Below are positions 1-8,100 of a stretch of DNA of 45,903 nt, piece after piece; position 1 is the first letter of the stretch, and each line of letters starts with the position of its first letter. The position numbers were made by a program, and so were the translations under genes. This stretch comes from Nevskia sp. (GTDB taxonomy: Bacteria; Pseudomonadota; Gammaproteobacteria; Nevskiales; Nevskiaceae), in contig JADHNH010000017.1 in NCBI GenBank assembly GCA_016779605.1, positions 1 through 45,903 on the forward strand, written 5' to 3'. The notes below the pieces were generated by a model that saw only the letters and a program-made list of their open reading frames with translations, was not told the origin of the DNA and ran no database searches.

Positions 1-1271
1 GCACCGTCCTGGTAGAAGCGGTCGTAGAACTCCAGGTCGATGTGCTGGGCCTGGGTGTGCACGGCGATGCCGACCGAGGGCACGTTGGCGGGGAAGCGGC
101 CGTTGAGCTCGTAGATGTCCTGCGCCAGCGAGCCGAGGTAGTCGACGAAGTCGCTGTCGTAGCGGTCGATGGCCTGCTTGACCGCGGCGTTGTCGCGGTA
201 GGGGCCGGGACGTGCCGGGTCGAAGTTGCCGCCGGGGCCGAACTTGCGCGCGGCGAAGCGGCGCGCGGCCTCGTGCATGTCCTTCACGTAGGGCGGCACC
301 AGGGTTTCGAACAGGCCGTCGAGCCCCACCGGGTTGGGCAGCAGCCACTCCGGCCGCCTGGTGAAGCGGAAGCCGAAGCCGGGCAGGCCTTTTTCGGCCT
401 GCGCGCCGAGCAGGGTGAGCGGGTTGATGCCCGAGTACAGCCAGCCGCCCAGGCCGATGGCTTCCATGCCCAGGTGGACGTTGTAGGCGCAGATGGCCAG
501 CTCGGAGGTGGCGGCCAGGCGCAGCTTGTCCTCGATCAGCTCCAGCGGCATGGCGCGCTCGCGGCGCAGGCGGCCGGCGTCGAGCAGCCGCTGCGGCGCG
601 CCGAGCAGGCGGCCGCCGGCGCGGTCCATCAGGGGGATGCCCTCGCCGATGGTGATCCACAGCAGGTTGAGGAACAGGTCCACGTGGTCCGCCACCGGGA
701 TGAACAGGGTGGTGCCCGGCCGGTTGGCGACCCAGCGGTTGTGCGCGCTGATGTGGGGGAACTCGGGCGGCAGCTCGACGCGGCGCTCCGACACGCGCAC
801 CAGCGTGCGGCGCAGCACGCCCAGCAGCCGCTCGAAGTCCTGCGCCTGCGCGTATTCGCGGATGGCGGCTGGGTCGAAGTCGCGCAGCTGGGTGATGTAG
901 CTGCCGCTGTCGTCGGTGACCAGCAGCTCCGACGCATGCGTGCCCGCGCCGCTGGGATAGGCGCGCCCGACCGGCCGCACCGGGTAGTTGCAGCCGCCTT
1001 CGGCGGCGCCCGAGGGCGTGTGCGGAATGCCCAGGTTCCAGCCGCTCAGGCCGGCGCCGATGGCGACCAGCACCAGCCGCTCGGCTTCCGACAGCGGCTG
1101 CGGCGGCAGCCGCGACTCGTAGGCCAGCGGCCCGTCGGGAATGCGCATGCCGGCGCCGAAGCGGCGCGAGCGCCGCCCCAGCAGCGCGTCCAGCAGCGGG
1201 AACGCGGCCAGCGCTTCCAGCGCGCCGGCCGGCAGAGTCTGTGCCGGCGCGCCCTCCGCGGGCGCGTTCAT
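1..1271 (-). CDS. Nitroreductase-like protein, 3' end outside the window (partial)
   Basis: A long leftward reading frame of 423 visible codons runs off the left edge, so its C-terminus is missing. The ATG at 1271 overlaps the stop of the upstream YdhR-like gene (ATGA), so the two are probably translationally coupled. Near the N-terminus an LLGRRSRRFG stretch is followed by an LSEAERLVLVAIGAG helix, which resembles the start of nitroreductase/ThcOx-fold flavoproteins. The rest (for example a GLGGWLYSGINPL segment) is not diagnostic to me. The family call is therefore tentative. The existence of the gene is well supported by the coupling and by sensible protein composition in this frame. A flavin-dependent redox role beside a monooxygenase would fit a catabolic operon, but that is inference. 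Confidence 0.6.
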   Translation of the reverse strand, partial: MNAPAEGAPAQTLPAGALEALAAFPLLDALLGRRSRRFGAGMRIPDGPLAYESRLPPQPLSEAERLVLVAIGAGLSGWNLGIPHTPSGAAEGGCNYPVRPVGRAYPSGAGTHASELLVTDDSGSYITQLRDFDPAAIREYAQAQDFERLLGVLRRTLVRVSERRVELPPEFPHISAHNRWVANRPGTTLFIPVADHVDLFLNLLWITIGEGIPLMDRAGGRLLGAPQRLLDAGRLRRERAMPLELIEDKLRLAATSELAICAYNVHLGMEAIGLGGWLYSGINPLTLLGAQAEKGLPGFGFRFTRRPEWLLPNPVGLDGLFETLVPPYVKDMHEAARRFAARKFGPGGNFDPARPGPYRDNAAVKQAIDRYDSDFVDYLGSLAQDIYELNGRFPANVPSVGIAVHTQAQHIDLEFYDRFYQDG

Positions 1272-1591
1272 GCCGGCTGCAGCGCGGCTTCCAGCGGAGC
1301 GCGGGTGATGGCGCTGGCTTGTTCGTCCACCTCGAAATGGCGGATCAGCACATCGGTGGCGCCGGCCGCGGACAGCCGCTGGCGGAGCTGCTCCTCCCAG
1401 GCGCTGGCGCGGGCGTCGTCGTCGAACAGGTAGATGCCGCCGGCGGTGTCGGTGGCCTCGTTGCCGATCCAGGCCTTCCAGCGCAGCCCGGGGAATGCGG
1501 CGATGCGGCGCGCGGAATCCAGCCGCTCGGCGCGCGTCTGCGCGCGGTGGCCCGGGCCGGGCGTGAAGTTCACTTGCAGAATGACGGGCAT
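1268..1591 (-). CDS. YdhR-like putative monooxygenase
   Basis: This 107-residue protein matches the small dimeric alpha/beta-barrel YdhR family in size and pattern. It begins MPVILQVNF, and the central FPGLRWKAWIGNEATDTAGG stretch leading into IYLFDD is the family's characteristic segment, where a strand and the conserved Glu line the barrel. Family members are proposed mono-oxygenases whose substrates are mostly unknown. The start is secure: a GGAGGAAA ribosome site (1597-1604) lies 5 nt before the ATG. The stop overlaps the start of the next leftward gene. It is divergent from the TetR gene at 1862, which is the obvious candidate regulator because three inverted repeats sit between them. 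Confidence 0.8.
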   Translation of the reverse strand: MPVILQVNFTPGPGHRAQTRAERLDSARRIAAFPGLRWKAWIGNEATDTAGGIYLFDDDARASAWEEQLRQRLSAAGATDVLIRHFEVDEQASAITRAPLEAALQPA

Positions 1592-1781
1592 CGCGGTTTC
1601 CTCCGGTTGTGCTGGGGCCGGCGCGACGGGCGTGCCGGCTTGCCGCGCTAAGCGCGCCGCAGCCGCGAAAGAATCCCTTCGCCGCCGGCGTGCCTTCTTG
1701 TCCGTGTAAAAAATCCCACGCGCGCCGCCGCGCGGTCAAGTTTTCCGGCGGTGGCGCGGCGGGCCGGCGGCGGAGCAGTTG

Positions 1782-1843
1782 CATTGTTTTAATAACAATG
1801 TTATTTTTCGATGCATGTACAATTCAATTGTCACGATTGTGAC
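1782..1843. promoter_or_regulatory. Divergent control region with three inverted repeats (candidate TetR operators)
   Basis: The 270-bp gap 1592-1861 separates the leftward YdhR-like gene from the rightward TetR gene. It becomes AT-rich over 1782-1843 and holds three perfect inverted repeats. CATTGTT/AACAATG (1782-1788, 1794-1800) has a 5-nt spacer. ACAATT/AATTGT (1819-1824, 1826-1831) has a 1-nt centre. GTCAC/GTGAC (1830-1834, 1839-1843) has a 4-nt spacer. ACAAT/ATTGT half-sites recur in the first two. A -10-like TACAAT lies at 1818-1823, inside the second palindrome, so a bound repressor would block it. Divergent TetR regulators commonly bind such sites; the binding here is inference. Confidence 0.6.
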
Positions 1844-1861
1844 GGTCGCGGCCATGCGGTC

Positions 1862-2521
1862 ATGAGCGCCACGCCCGACATGACCGCCGGCAGCCGCAAG
1901 GACGCCGTCAACGGCTTCAAGCGCCAGCTGATCCGCGACGCCGCCAAGAGCGTGTTCGCCGCGCAGGGCATCCAGGCGGCCTCGCTGCGCGAGATCGCAC
2001 GCTCGGCGGGCTGCACCACCGGGGCGATCTATTCGCTCTACGAGAGCAAGGAAGAGCTGTATGCCGACCTCCTGCGCGAGTCGATGCGCACGCTGATCGC
2101 GCGCATGGGCCCTGCGGCCGCCGGCCGGGAAGGCGCCGCCGCCGCGCTGCGGGCGATGCTGGACTTCTACCTGGAGCGGCCGGACGACTACGAGCTGCAC
2201 TTCTACCTGTACGGCGGCGCCCGCCCGGTCGGCCTGCGGCCGGACCTGGACCGCCAGCTCAACGAAGAAACCCGCGCGGTGATCGACCTGGTCACCGCCG
2301 CGGTGGCGGCCGAAGGGCTCGCCGCGCCGGCCCAGGCGGCGCGCCTGGCGCTGTCGGCGATGGCGCAGGTGTTCGGCATCGTGCTGCTGCACAAGACCGG
2401 CCGCCTGAAGTCCTGGCGGCAGGACGCGCCGGCCCTGCTGCAGACCTACCTCGGCACGCTGGCCGCCGCCGCCCCGGCCGCGCGCCGCGCACCCCGCCCG
2501 CGCGCCCGGGCGGCGCGCTGA
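1862..2521 (+). CDS. TetR/AcrR-family transcriptional regulator
   Basis: The N-terminal helix-turn-helix is clear: an IRDAAKSVFAAQGIQAASLR helix pair, then EIARSAGCTTGAIYSLYESKEELYADLL, the canonical TetR recognition region at roughly residues 20-65. The C-terminal ligand domain is variable, as usual. An ATG at 1811 is in frame, but it would put the palindromic control region inside the gene. The ATG at 1862 (MSATPDM) gives a normal-length protein of 219 residues and is preferred. It lies 27 nt before the next gene, suggesting one transcript with the 2549 and 3687 genes. The C-terminal tail is an Ala/Pro/Arg-rich low-complexity extension. The inducer is unknown. Confidence 0.85.
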   Translation: MSATPDMTAGSRKDAVNGFKRQLIRDAAKSVFAAQGIQAASLREIARSAGCTTGAIYSLYESKEELYADLLRESMRTLIARMGPAAAGREGAAAALRAMLDFYLERPDDYELHFYLYGGARPVGLRPDLDRQLNEETRAVIDLVTAAVAAEGLAAPAQAARLALSAMAQVFGIVLLHKTGRLKSWRQDAPALLQTYLGTLAAAAPAARRAPRPRARAAR

Positions 2522-2548
2522 ATTCCACTACCGAGCCGCGAACCGACC

Positions 2549-3667
2549 ATGCAACTCAGCGACATCGACGACCTGCCGTTCCACCAGGCGCCCACGCCGT
2601 TCAACGTGGCCGCCACCTCCGACGTGCATTTCAACGACGGCTACTACCACGCGATCTTCGCGCAGGACTGGTACATGTCCATCGGCCTGCGCCTGCACCC
2701 CAACGTCAACGTGATCGACGGCTTCGTCACGCTGGCGCACAAGGGCGAGCAGCGCTCGTGCCGCTTCTCGCGCGTGCTGCGCCCGCGCCACACCGAGCTG
2801 GCGATCGGGCCGCTGAAGATGGAGGTGACCGAGCGCATGCGGCGCACGCGCCTGGCGCTGGCCGACTCGCCCGCCGGGCTTTCGTTCGACCTGGAGCTGG
2901 AGGCGGTGTCGCCGCCGTACTTCGAAGCGCCCTACCACCACCGCCGCTTCGGCATCCTGATCAACGACCTGGTGCGCTACACCATGGTTTGCCGCGCCAG
3001 CGGCAGCATCGTGCTGGACGGCCTGGAGACGAAGGTGGATCGCTGGCACGCGATCCGCGACCATTCCTGGGGCATCCGCGCCAGCATGGGCCCGCACACT
3101 TCGCCGCGCGGGGTCGACGAAGACCCGTCCGACGCGGACCTGCGCCGCTTCCGCCTGTGGGTGCCGTTCGAGGTGGAAGGGCATGCCGGCTTCTTCCAGA
3201 CCCACGAGGCCGAGGACGGCAGCACGCTGGACTTCGAAGGCGCCCTGTTCATGGCCGACGGCCGCCAGGTGCCGCTGACCGGCGTGCGCCACCGGCTGCG
3301 CTATGCGCCAGGCACGCACAACGTGCTCGGCGGCGAGTTCGACCTGCGCCACGGCGACGGCAGCTGGCACACCTACCGCATCAGCCTGGCAGGCACGCCG
3401 GCCGACGTGCAGGGCGGGGGCTACTACAGCGGCTGGAACGACGGCAAGCGCACCGGCATGTACCGCGGCGCCGGCCCGGTCATCGAGTACGACCGCTACG
3501 CCTGCGGGCCGGAGCTGGGCGTCACCGGCGCGGCGCACATTCCCGCCAAGCGCCACATCGGCCCCAGCGAGTTCCCGATGTTCCTCACCGGGCCGGACGG
3601 CGCGCGCGGCATGGCGCATTTCGAGCACTACATCTTCGGGCCTTACCAGCCCTACGGTTTCACCTGA
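2549..3667 (+). CDS. Unrecognised 372-residue protein, possibly CrtC/AttH-like lipocalin fold
   Basis: I do not recognise this protein securely. It has no signal peptide, membrane segment or nucleotide-binding motif. It is rich in aromatic residues and His, with short beta-type stretches, and has a conspicuous WHAIRDHSWGIR motif near residues 168-179. That motif resembles proteins of the hydroxyneurosporene-synthase (CrtC)/AttH-like two-lipocalin class, often annotated as uncharacterised in terpenoid or steroid catabolism clusters of actinobacteria and sphingomonads. Its position between a TetR regulator and a crotonase (19 nt to the next start) fits a lipid- or terpenoid-like substrate. Both the fold and the substrate are inference. 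Confidence 0.65.
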   Translation: MQLSDIDDLPFHQAPTPFNVAATSDVHFNDGYYHAIFAQDWYMSIGLRLHPNVNVIDGFVTLAHKGEQRSCRFSRVLRPRHTELAIGPLKMEVTERMRRTRLALADSPAGLSFDLELEAVSPPYFEAPYHHRRFGILINDLVRYTMVCRASGSIVLDGLETKVDRWHAIRDHSWGIRASMGPHTSPRGVDEDPSDADLRRFRLWVPFEVEGHAGFFQTHEAEDGSTLDFEGALFMADGRQVPLTGVRHRLRYAPGTHNVLGGEFDLRHGDGSWHTYRISLAGTPADVQGGGYYSGWNDGKRTGMYRGAGPVIEYDRYACGPELGVTGAAHIPAKRHIGPSEFPMFLTGPDGARGMAHFEHYIFGPYQPYGFT

Positions 3668-3686
3668 CACGACGGAGGAGATCCCC

Positions 3687-4595
3687 ATGTACCAGGTCGT
3701 TCATTACGCGGTGGAAGAAGCCACCGCGATCATCACGCTCAACCGGCCCGAGGACCTCAACACCATCGTGCCGCCCATGCTCGAGGAGCTGGAGCACGCC
3801 GTCACCCGGGCGACGCACGACAACGCGGTGAAGGCGATCATCCTGCAGGGCGCGGGCCGCTCGTTCTGCGCCGGCTTCAACTTCTCCGGCGGCTTCCGCC
3901 AGTGGGACAACGACATCACCACCGACGGCCGCTGGGACGCCGGCCGCGACATGATCATGGTCACCTCGCAGCAGCTCGGCTGGGTGCCGCGCTTCATGTC
4001 GCTGTGGCGCACGCCCAAGCCGGTGATCACGCAGATCCACGGCTGGTGCGTGGGCGGCGGCAGCGAGATGGCGCTGTGCGGCGACATCGTCATCGCCTCG
4101 GAGGACGCGCGCATCGGCACGCCGTATTCGCGCATGTGGGGCTGCCACCACGCCGGCATGTGGGTGCACCGCCTGGGGCTGGCCAAGGCCAAGGAGCTGG
4201 CCCTCACCGGCCGCTCGGTGTCGGGCAAGGAAGCCGCCGAGATCAGCCTGATCAACAAGGCGGTGCCGTTCGAGAAACTGCAGGACGAGACGCGCGCGCT
4301 GGCGCGCCAGCTCGCCAGCATTCCGGCCTCGCAGCTGGCGGCGATGAAGCTGATCGTCAACCAGGCTTACGAGAACATGGGCCTGAACTCGACCCAGCTG
4401 CTGGGCTCGGTGATGGACAGCATGCTGCGCAACACGCCGGAGGCGCTGGCCTTCATCGCCAAGGCCGAGCGCGACGGCGTGCCGGCGGCGGTGGCCGAGC
4501 GCGACGGCCCGTTTGGCGACTACAGCCAGGGCACCGCAGCGGACAAGCCCAATCCGCGCAACGTGATCAAGCTGCCGGCCGGCGCGCCCGGCTGA
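3687..4595 (+). CDS. Enoyl-CoA hydratase/isomerase (crotonase) family protein
   Basis: The 302-residue protein carries the two crotonase oxyanion-hole loops: GRSFCAGFNFSGG (near residue 57) and GWCVGGGSEMALCGD (near residue 120), which holds and polarises an acyl-CoA thioester. The glutamate equivalent to Glu144 of rat enoyl-CoA hydratase is present (E127). The position 20 residues later, Glu164 in the hydratase, is Tyr147 (GTPYSRMWG instead of GQPE). It may therefore not be a classical hydratase; isomerase, hydrolase or C-C cleaving chemistry is possible. The ATG at 3687 is chosen because GGAGGAG (3674-3680) precedes it at proper spacing. It lies 19 nt after the 2549 gene and is probably in its operon. 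Confidence 0.9.
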   Translation: MYQVVHYAVEEATAIITLNRPEDLNTIVPPMLEELEHAVTRATHDNAVKAIILQGAGRSFCAGFNFSGGFRQWDNDITTDGRWDAGRDMIMVTSQQLGWVPRFMSLWRTPKPVITQIHGWCVGGGSEMALCGDIVIASEDARIGTPYSRMWGCHHAGMWVHRLGLAKAKELALTGRSVSGKEAAEISLINKAVPFEKLQDETRALARQLASIPASQLAAMKLIVNQAYENMGLNSTQLLGSVMDSMLRNTPEALAFIAKAERDGVPAAVAERDGPFGDYSQGTAADKPNPRNVIKLPAGAPG

Positions 4596-4601
4596 ACCCG
4601 C

Positions 4602-4639
4602 AAAAAAAAACGGGGAGGGCGCTTGCTGCGCCCTCCCCG
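4602..4639 (-). terminator. Intrinsic terminator of the double-glycine peptide gene
   Basis: A perfect 12-bp stem (CGGGGAGGGCGC at 4611-4622, its complement at 4628-4639) with a 5-nt loop is flanked on the left by nine A residues (4602-4610). Read leftward this is a GC hairpin followed by a U-tract, a textbook terminator 23 nt after the stop of the peptide gene. It also sits 6 nt after the rightward crotonase stop, where it would act only as a hairpin without a U-tract. Confidence 0.93.
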
Positions 4640-4662
4640 CCGTGGTGTTCGCAGCGGGCCGG

Positions 4663-4866
4663 TCAGTGGTTGCCGTGGGTACCGCCGCCGCTGTTGGTGT
4701 TGTGGCTGCCGCCGCCGGTGTTGGTATTGTGGCTGCCGCCGATGCCTTGCGTGTTGTGTCCGCCCACGCCGCCGCCGACGACCTTGTCGAGATCTTCCAC
4801 GCGCAGCTCCCCGCCCTTGTTGCCCTGCTTGCCTTTGGATGAGTCCTTCACGTCTTTCTGCGACAT
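4663..4866 (-). CDS. Double-glycine leader peptide with Gly/His/Asn/Thr repeat core (candidate bacteriocin precursor)
   Basis: This 67-residue peptide has a hydrophilic Lys/Gly-rich N-terminus, then GELRVEDLDKVVGG. Counting back from the GG, Leu at -12, Leu at -7 and Val at -4 with acidic residues at -8/-9 match the leader code read by C39 peptidases. Cleavage after Gly32 would release 35 residues: 13 Gly, 6 Asn, 5 His, 5 Thr and 3 Ser, with no Cys and no Lys, Arg, Asp or Glu. The core is built on a 9-residue repeat, SHNTN(T/S)GGG, with a degenerate copy before it and THGNH at the end. GGGAG (4874-4878) lies 7 nt before the ATG. A longer in-frame start exists at 4977, but the leader pattern and ribosome site favour 4866. 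It follows the NHLM exporter operon in the same direction and has its own terminator. It could be a class II-like microcin, a metal-binding peptide or a signal; none is demonstrated. Confidence 0.88.
   Translation of the reverse strand: MSQKDVKDSSKGKQGNKGGELRVEDLDKVVGGGVGGHNTQGIGGSHNTNTGGGSHNTNSGGGTHGNH
4682..4762. repeat. 27-bp tandem repeat encoding the peptide core
   Basis: Three consecutive 27-bp units lie at 4682-4708, 4709-4735 and 4736-4762. The first two differ at only two positions (4691/4718 and 4699/4726); the third is clearly diverged. Each unit encodes one copy of the nine-residue His-Asn-Thr-Gly motif. The pattern indicates that the mature part of the peptide grew by in-frame duplication. 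Confidence 0.85.
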
Positions 4867-4936
4867 TGCCGATCTCCCAATTACTGCAGTGGAATGTTGA
4901 GGGCGGCGCCATGCCGTCCGGATGCATCGCCGTTTC

Positions 4937-4942
4937 AATATA
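4937..4942 (-). promoter_or_regulatory. Possible -10 element for the peptide gene
   Basis: Read leftward, TATATT (complement of 4937-4942) in a locally AT-richer patch is the best -10-like hexamer in the 270-bp gap 4867-5136. It would give a leader of about 60 nt before the peptide ATG. No convincing -35 was seen, so an activator or readthrough from the exporter operon is possible. The rest of the gap holds a palindromic repeat at 5063-5114 and no reading frame I can support. Confidence 0.35.
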
Positions 4943-5062
4943 GCACCGGATTTCTGGCGGGACGTGAGCTGGCGCACAACCGGCCCGGGGCCGGCATGCC
5001 GGACGGCTTGGCCGGTTTCCGACGGTTGCAGGCCTTCGTCAGGTGGTTGTTCTGGGTTCTGA

Positions 5063-5114
5063 TGTCATTCCGCAGCGAAGAACCTGGCCAGGTCCTTAAC
5101 TGCCGCAGGAACGA
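5063..5114. repeat. Degraded palindromic extragenic repeat (copy 1)
   Basis: TGTCATTCCGCAGCGAAGAA leads into the tip CCTGG|CCAGG, followed by a decayed return arm. The same element in better condition lies at 41321-41379. It falls between the last exporter gene (stop at 5137) and the peptide gene, where it could attenuate readthrough or protect RNA ends. Confidence 0.7.
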
Positions 5115-5136
5115 CCAATCGGGGCGGAACCGCCTT

Positions 5137-8100
5137 TCAGGCCTGCTGCCGCAACGCCATTTCGCGGAACACGCCGTCCACCGCCACCAGCTCGTCGTAG
5201 CCGCCGGCCTGCACCACCTGGCCGGCCTGGATCACCAGGATGCGGTCCGCGCGCCGCACCGTGGACAGGCGGTGCGCGATCACCAGGCGGGTGATCTTCA
5301 TCACGTCCAGGCTGCGCTGCACGATCGCCTGGGTGCGGTTGTCCAGCGCGCTGGTGGCCTCGTCCAGCAGCAGGATGCGCGGCCGCTTGACCAGGGCGCG
5401 GGCGATCATCAGGCGCTGGCGCTGGCCGCCCGACAGGGTGCTCGAGCCCTCGCCGATGAGGGTCTGCATGCCCATCGGCATGTCGCGGATGTCGTCTTCC
5501 ATGCCGGCCAGGCGCGCCGCGTTCCAGGCGTCGGCCAGGCTCAGGCGCGGGTCGCCGCCGGTGATGTTGCTGTACAGGTCGCCGGGCAGCAGGTGGCTGG
5601 ACTGGAACACCGTGCCGATCTGGCGGCGCACGTCGCGCGGGTCCAGGTCGGCCAGGTTCTGGCCGTCGAACTGGATCGAGCCGGCGTCCGGCTTTTCGAA
5701 GCCCAGCAGCAGGCGCATCAGCGTGGACTTGCCGGAGCCGGAGGGCCCGACCAGCGCCACGAACTGGCCCGGCTCCACCGCAAACCCCAGGTTGCGCAGC
5801 ACCGGCACGGCTGCCGCCGCCTCGGGCGCGCCGCTGCGGTAGGCGAAGCTCAGGTTGCTCACCTCGATGCGGCCGCGCAGCCGGCCCGGGTGCAGCGCGC
5901 CTTCGCGCACCTCCGGCTCGGTGCGCAGCACCGGCTGCATGCGTTCGGCCTCCGGCAGCAGCGCCACCAGCGAGAGCGCCGCGCGCGACAGCTCCAGCGT
6001 GCCGTTGAACACCGCGCCGAAGGCGGCGAAGAAGGCGATGAACTCGCCGGTGGTCATGGCGTCGGTGCCGCCGGGCAGCGATCGGGCCATGGCGAACAAG
6101 GCCATCGAGGTGAGCGGCTGGTAGGCGGCGAAAAACGTGCTTTCGGCGAAGCTCACCGCCTGGCTGCGCGTGGCCAGGCGGCGGATCGCCGCAAACGGCT
6201 CGGCCCAGCGCGCGAAGGCGCGCTGCTCGGCGGCGCCGGCGCGGATCTTGGCGATGCCCGACAGCAGCTCGTAGACGATGCCGGCCAGCCGGCCCTCGAG
6301 CCGGCTCAGGTCCCGCACCGGCGCCAGCTTGAGCCGGCCGAAGCCCATCCCGGCCGCCACCGCCAGCGCGATCAGGCCCAGGCCGAGCAGGGCCAGGTGC
6401 GCGTTGAAGAACAGCATGAGGCCGAGGTTGAAGGCGGCGAAGATCGAGGACAGCAGGGTCGGCAGCAGGGTGCCGGTGAGCTGCTGGCGGATGAAGTTCA
6501 CCGCGTTGACGCGCGACACCAGGTCGCCGATCGAGTACTGGCGGAAGAAGCCCATCGGCAGGCTCAGCACACGGTCCCACACCGCCGCCTGCAGCTCGCC
6601 GCCCATGGCCGACTCCACCCGCACCACCAGCACCGAACGGGCGAACTCGAACGCCGCCGAGCTCAGCGCCGACACCAGCAGGGCGGCGATCAGCAGCCAC
6701 AGGTCCGCGCGGCTGGCCGAGGGCAGCACGGTGTCGAACAGCACCCGGGTGGCGATCGGCACCATCAGCGCCAGGGCGCCGACCATCAGCGACACGCCGA
6801 GGATGCCGCGCAGGTCGCGCCGGCGCCCGGCGAGCAGCCAGCGCAGCATGTTGCCGAGCTTCAAGGGCTCGCGCGGCAGCCCGCGGTAGAACGCGAAGGC
6901 GGTGCCGGACAGCGCGGCGGCGAAGTCGGCATCCACCGCCCGCGGCTCGGCACCGGCACGCTCCACGGCGACGTAGCGCCCGCCGACGAACAGCAGCGGC
7001 AGCCAGTCGTCGTCGGCCGTGTGCAGGCTGCCGGGATCCGGCTGCGTGGTGTCGTCGGCGGGCGCCGGCGCTGCGCTGGCGGGCCGGTTCGCCGCCGCGG
7101 CCGGCGGCGGCCGGCGCGCCAGCAGCGGGCCGCTGTCGGCGTGCCACCAGCGGCCGCGCAAGGTCACCGCGCGATGGCGCAGGCCGATGGCGGCACCGAC
7201 GATCGCCACCGGATCGGCGCCGAAGGCGCCGGCATCGCCGCCGCCGGCGGGGCCCGCGGTTTGCAGCGCACGCAGGGTGGCGGGATCGAAGGGGCCGCGC
7301 TTGGGTGCGCCGATGGCATCGGCGATCCAGCGCATGGCCTGCGCCAGCGGCGGCTCGCCCGGCTCGGGCTCCACCTCGGCCAGCGCCCGCGGGCGCCGCG
7401 CCAGGCTGGCCAGGCGCGCCAGCGCGGTCTTCAGCGCGGCGTCGGAGCGCTCGCGGCGCACCGCCAGCGCCGCCGGCTCGGCCTGGCGCTGCAGCGCGGC
7501 CTGCTCGGCGTGGAACGCCAGCCAGGAGGCGGCGAGCCCGCGCACCTGCGCCGCGCCGACCGTTTCCGGCGGCACCAGGCCGATGCGGATGCGCGCCACC
7601 GGCCGCGCCCAGGCATTGCCGGGCAGCGCGGCGATGCCGCCGATCGGGCAGAACAGCGCCGAAGAGCCGAGCACCGACAGGCCGACGCGGCCGCCCACCA
7701 CGGTCGCATCCAGGCCTTCGTAGGGCTCCACGCGCAGCAGCGCGCCGGTGCCCAGCGCGGTGACCAGCTCGTTGCGGCGGATCAGGCGGGAGGAAGACTC
7801 CGGTGCGGCACCGGTGGCGGCGTCGATCATGCCGCCGGCGCTGCCCGGGTCCAGCGCCACGCAGGGCCCGTCGGGCCGCACCGGCGCCAGCACCGAGGCG
7901 GCGAGCCCGGCAAAGCCGATCGCCGCCGCGCCCAGCCAGGGCTTTGGCTGTTCCTCGAACAGCCGCTCGATCTCGGCCGCCTGCACGCGGCAGCCGGCCA
8001 GGGGACACAGCAGCCAGACATAGCGCTGCCCGCCGGGCGCCTGCGGCGCGGCGGCCGGCTCGGCGCCGAACATGCAGCAGCCGGCGGTTTCCGATGCCGC

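Noticed and set aside
42..1433. Long rightward open frame (463 codons) across the first genes
   Set aside because: Its product is Arg/Gln/His/Gly-rich antisense-type sequence with no motif. The opposite strand carries a coupled gene pair with proper ribosome site and family-like protein.
4867..4977. Longer 104-residue version of the double-glycine peptide
   Set aside because: The ribosome site GGGAG lies directly before the 4866 ATG and the extra residues resemble translated non-coding sequence.
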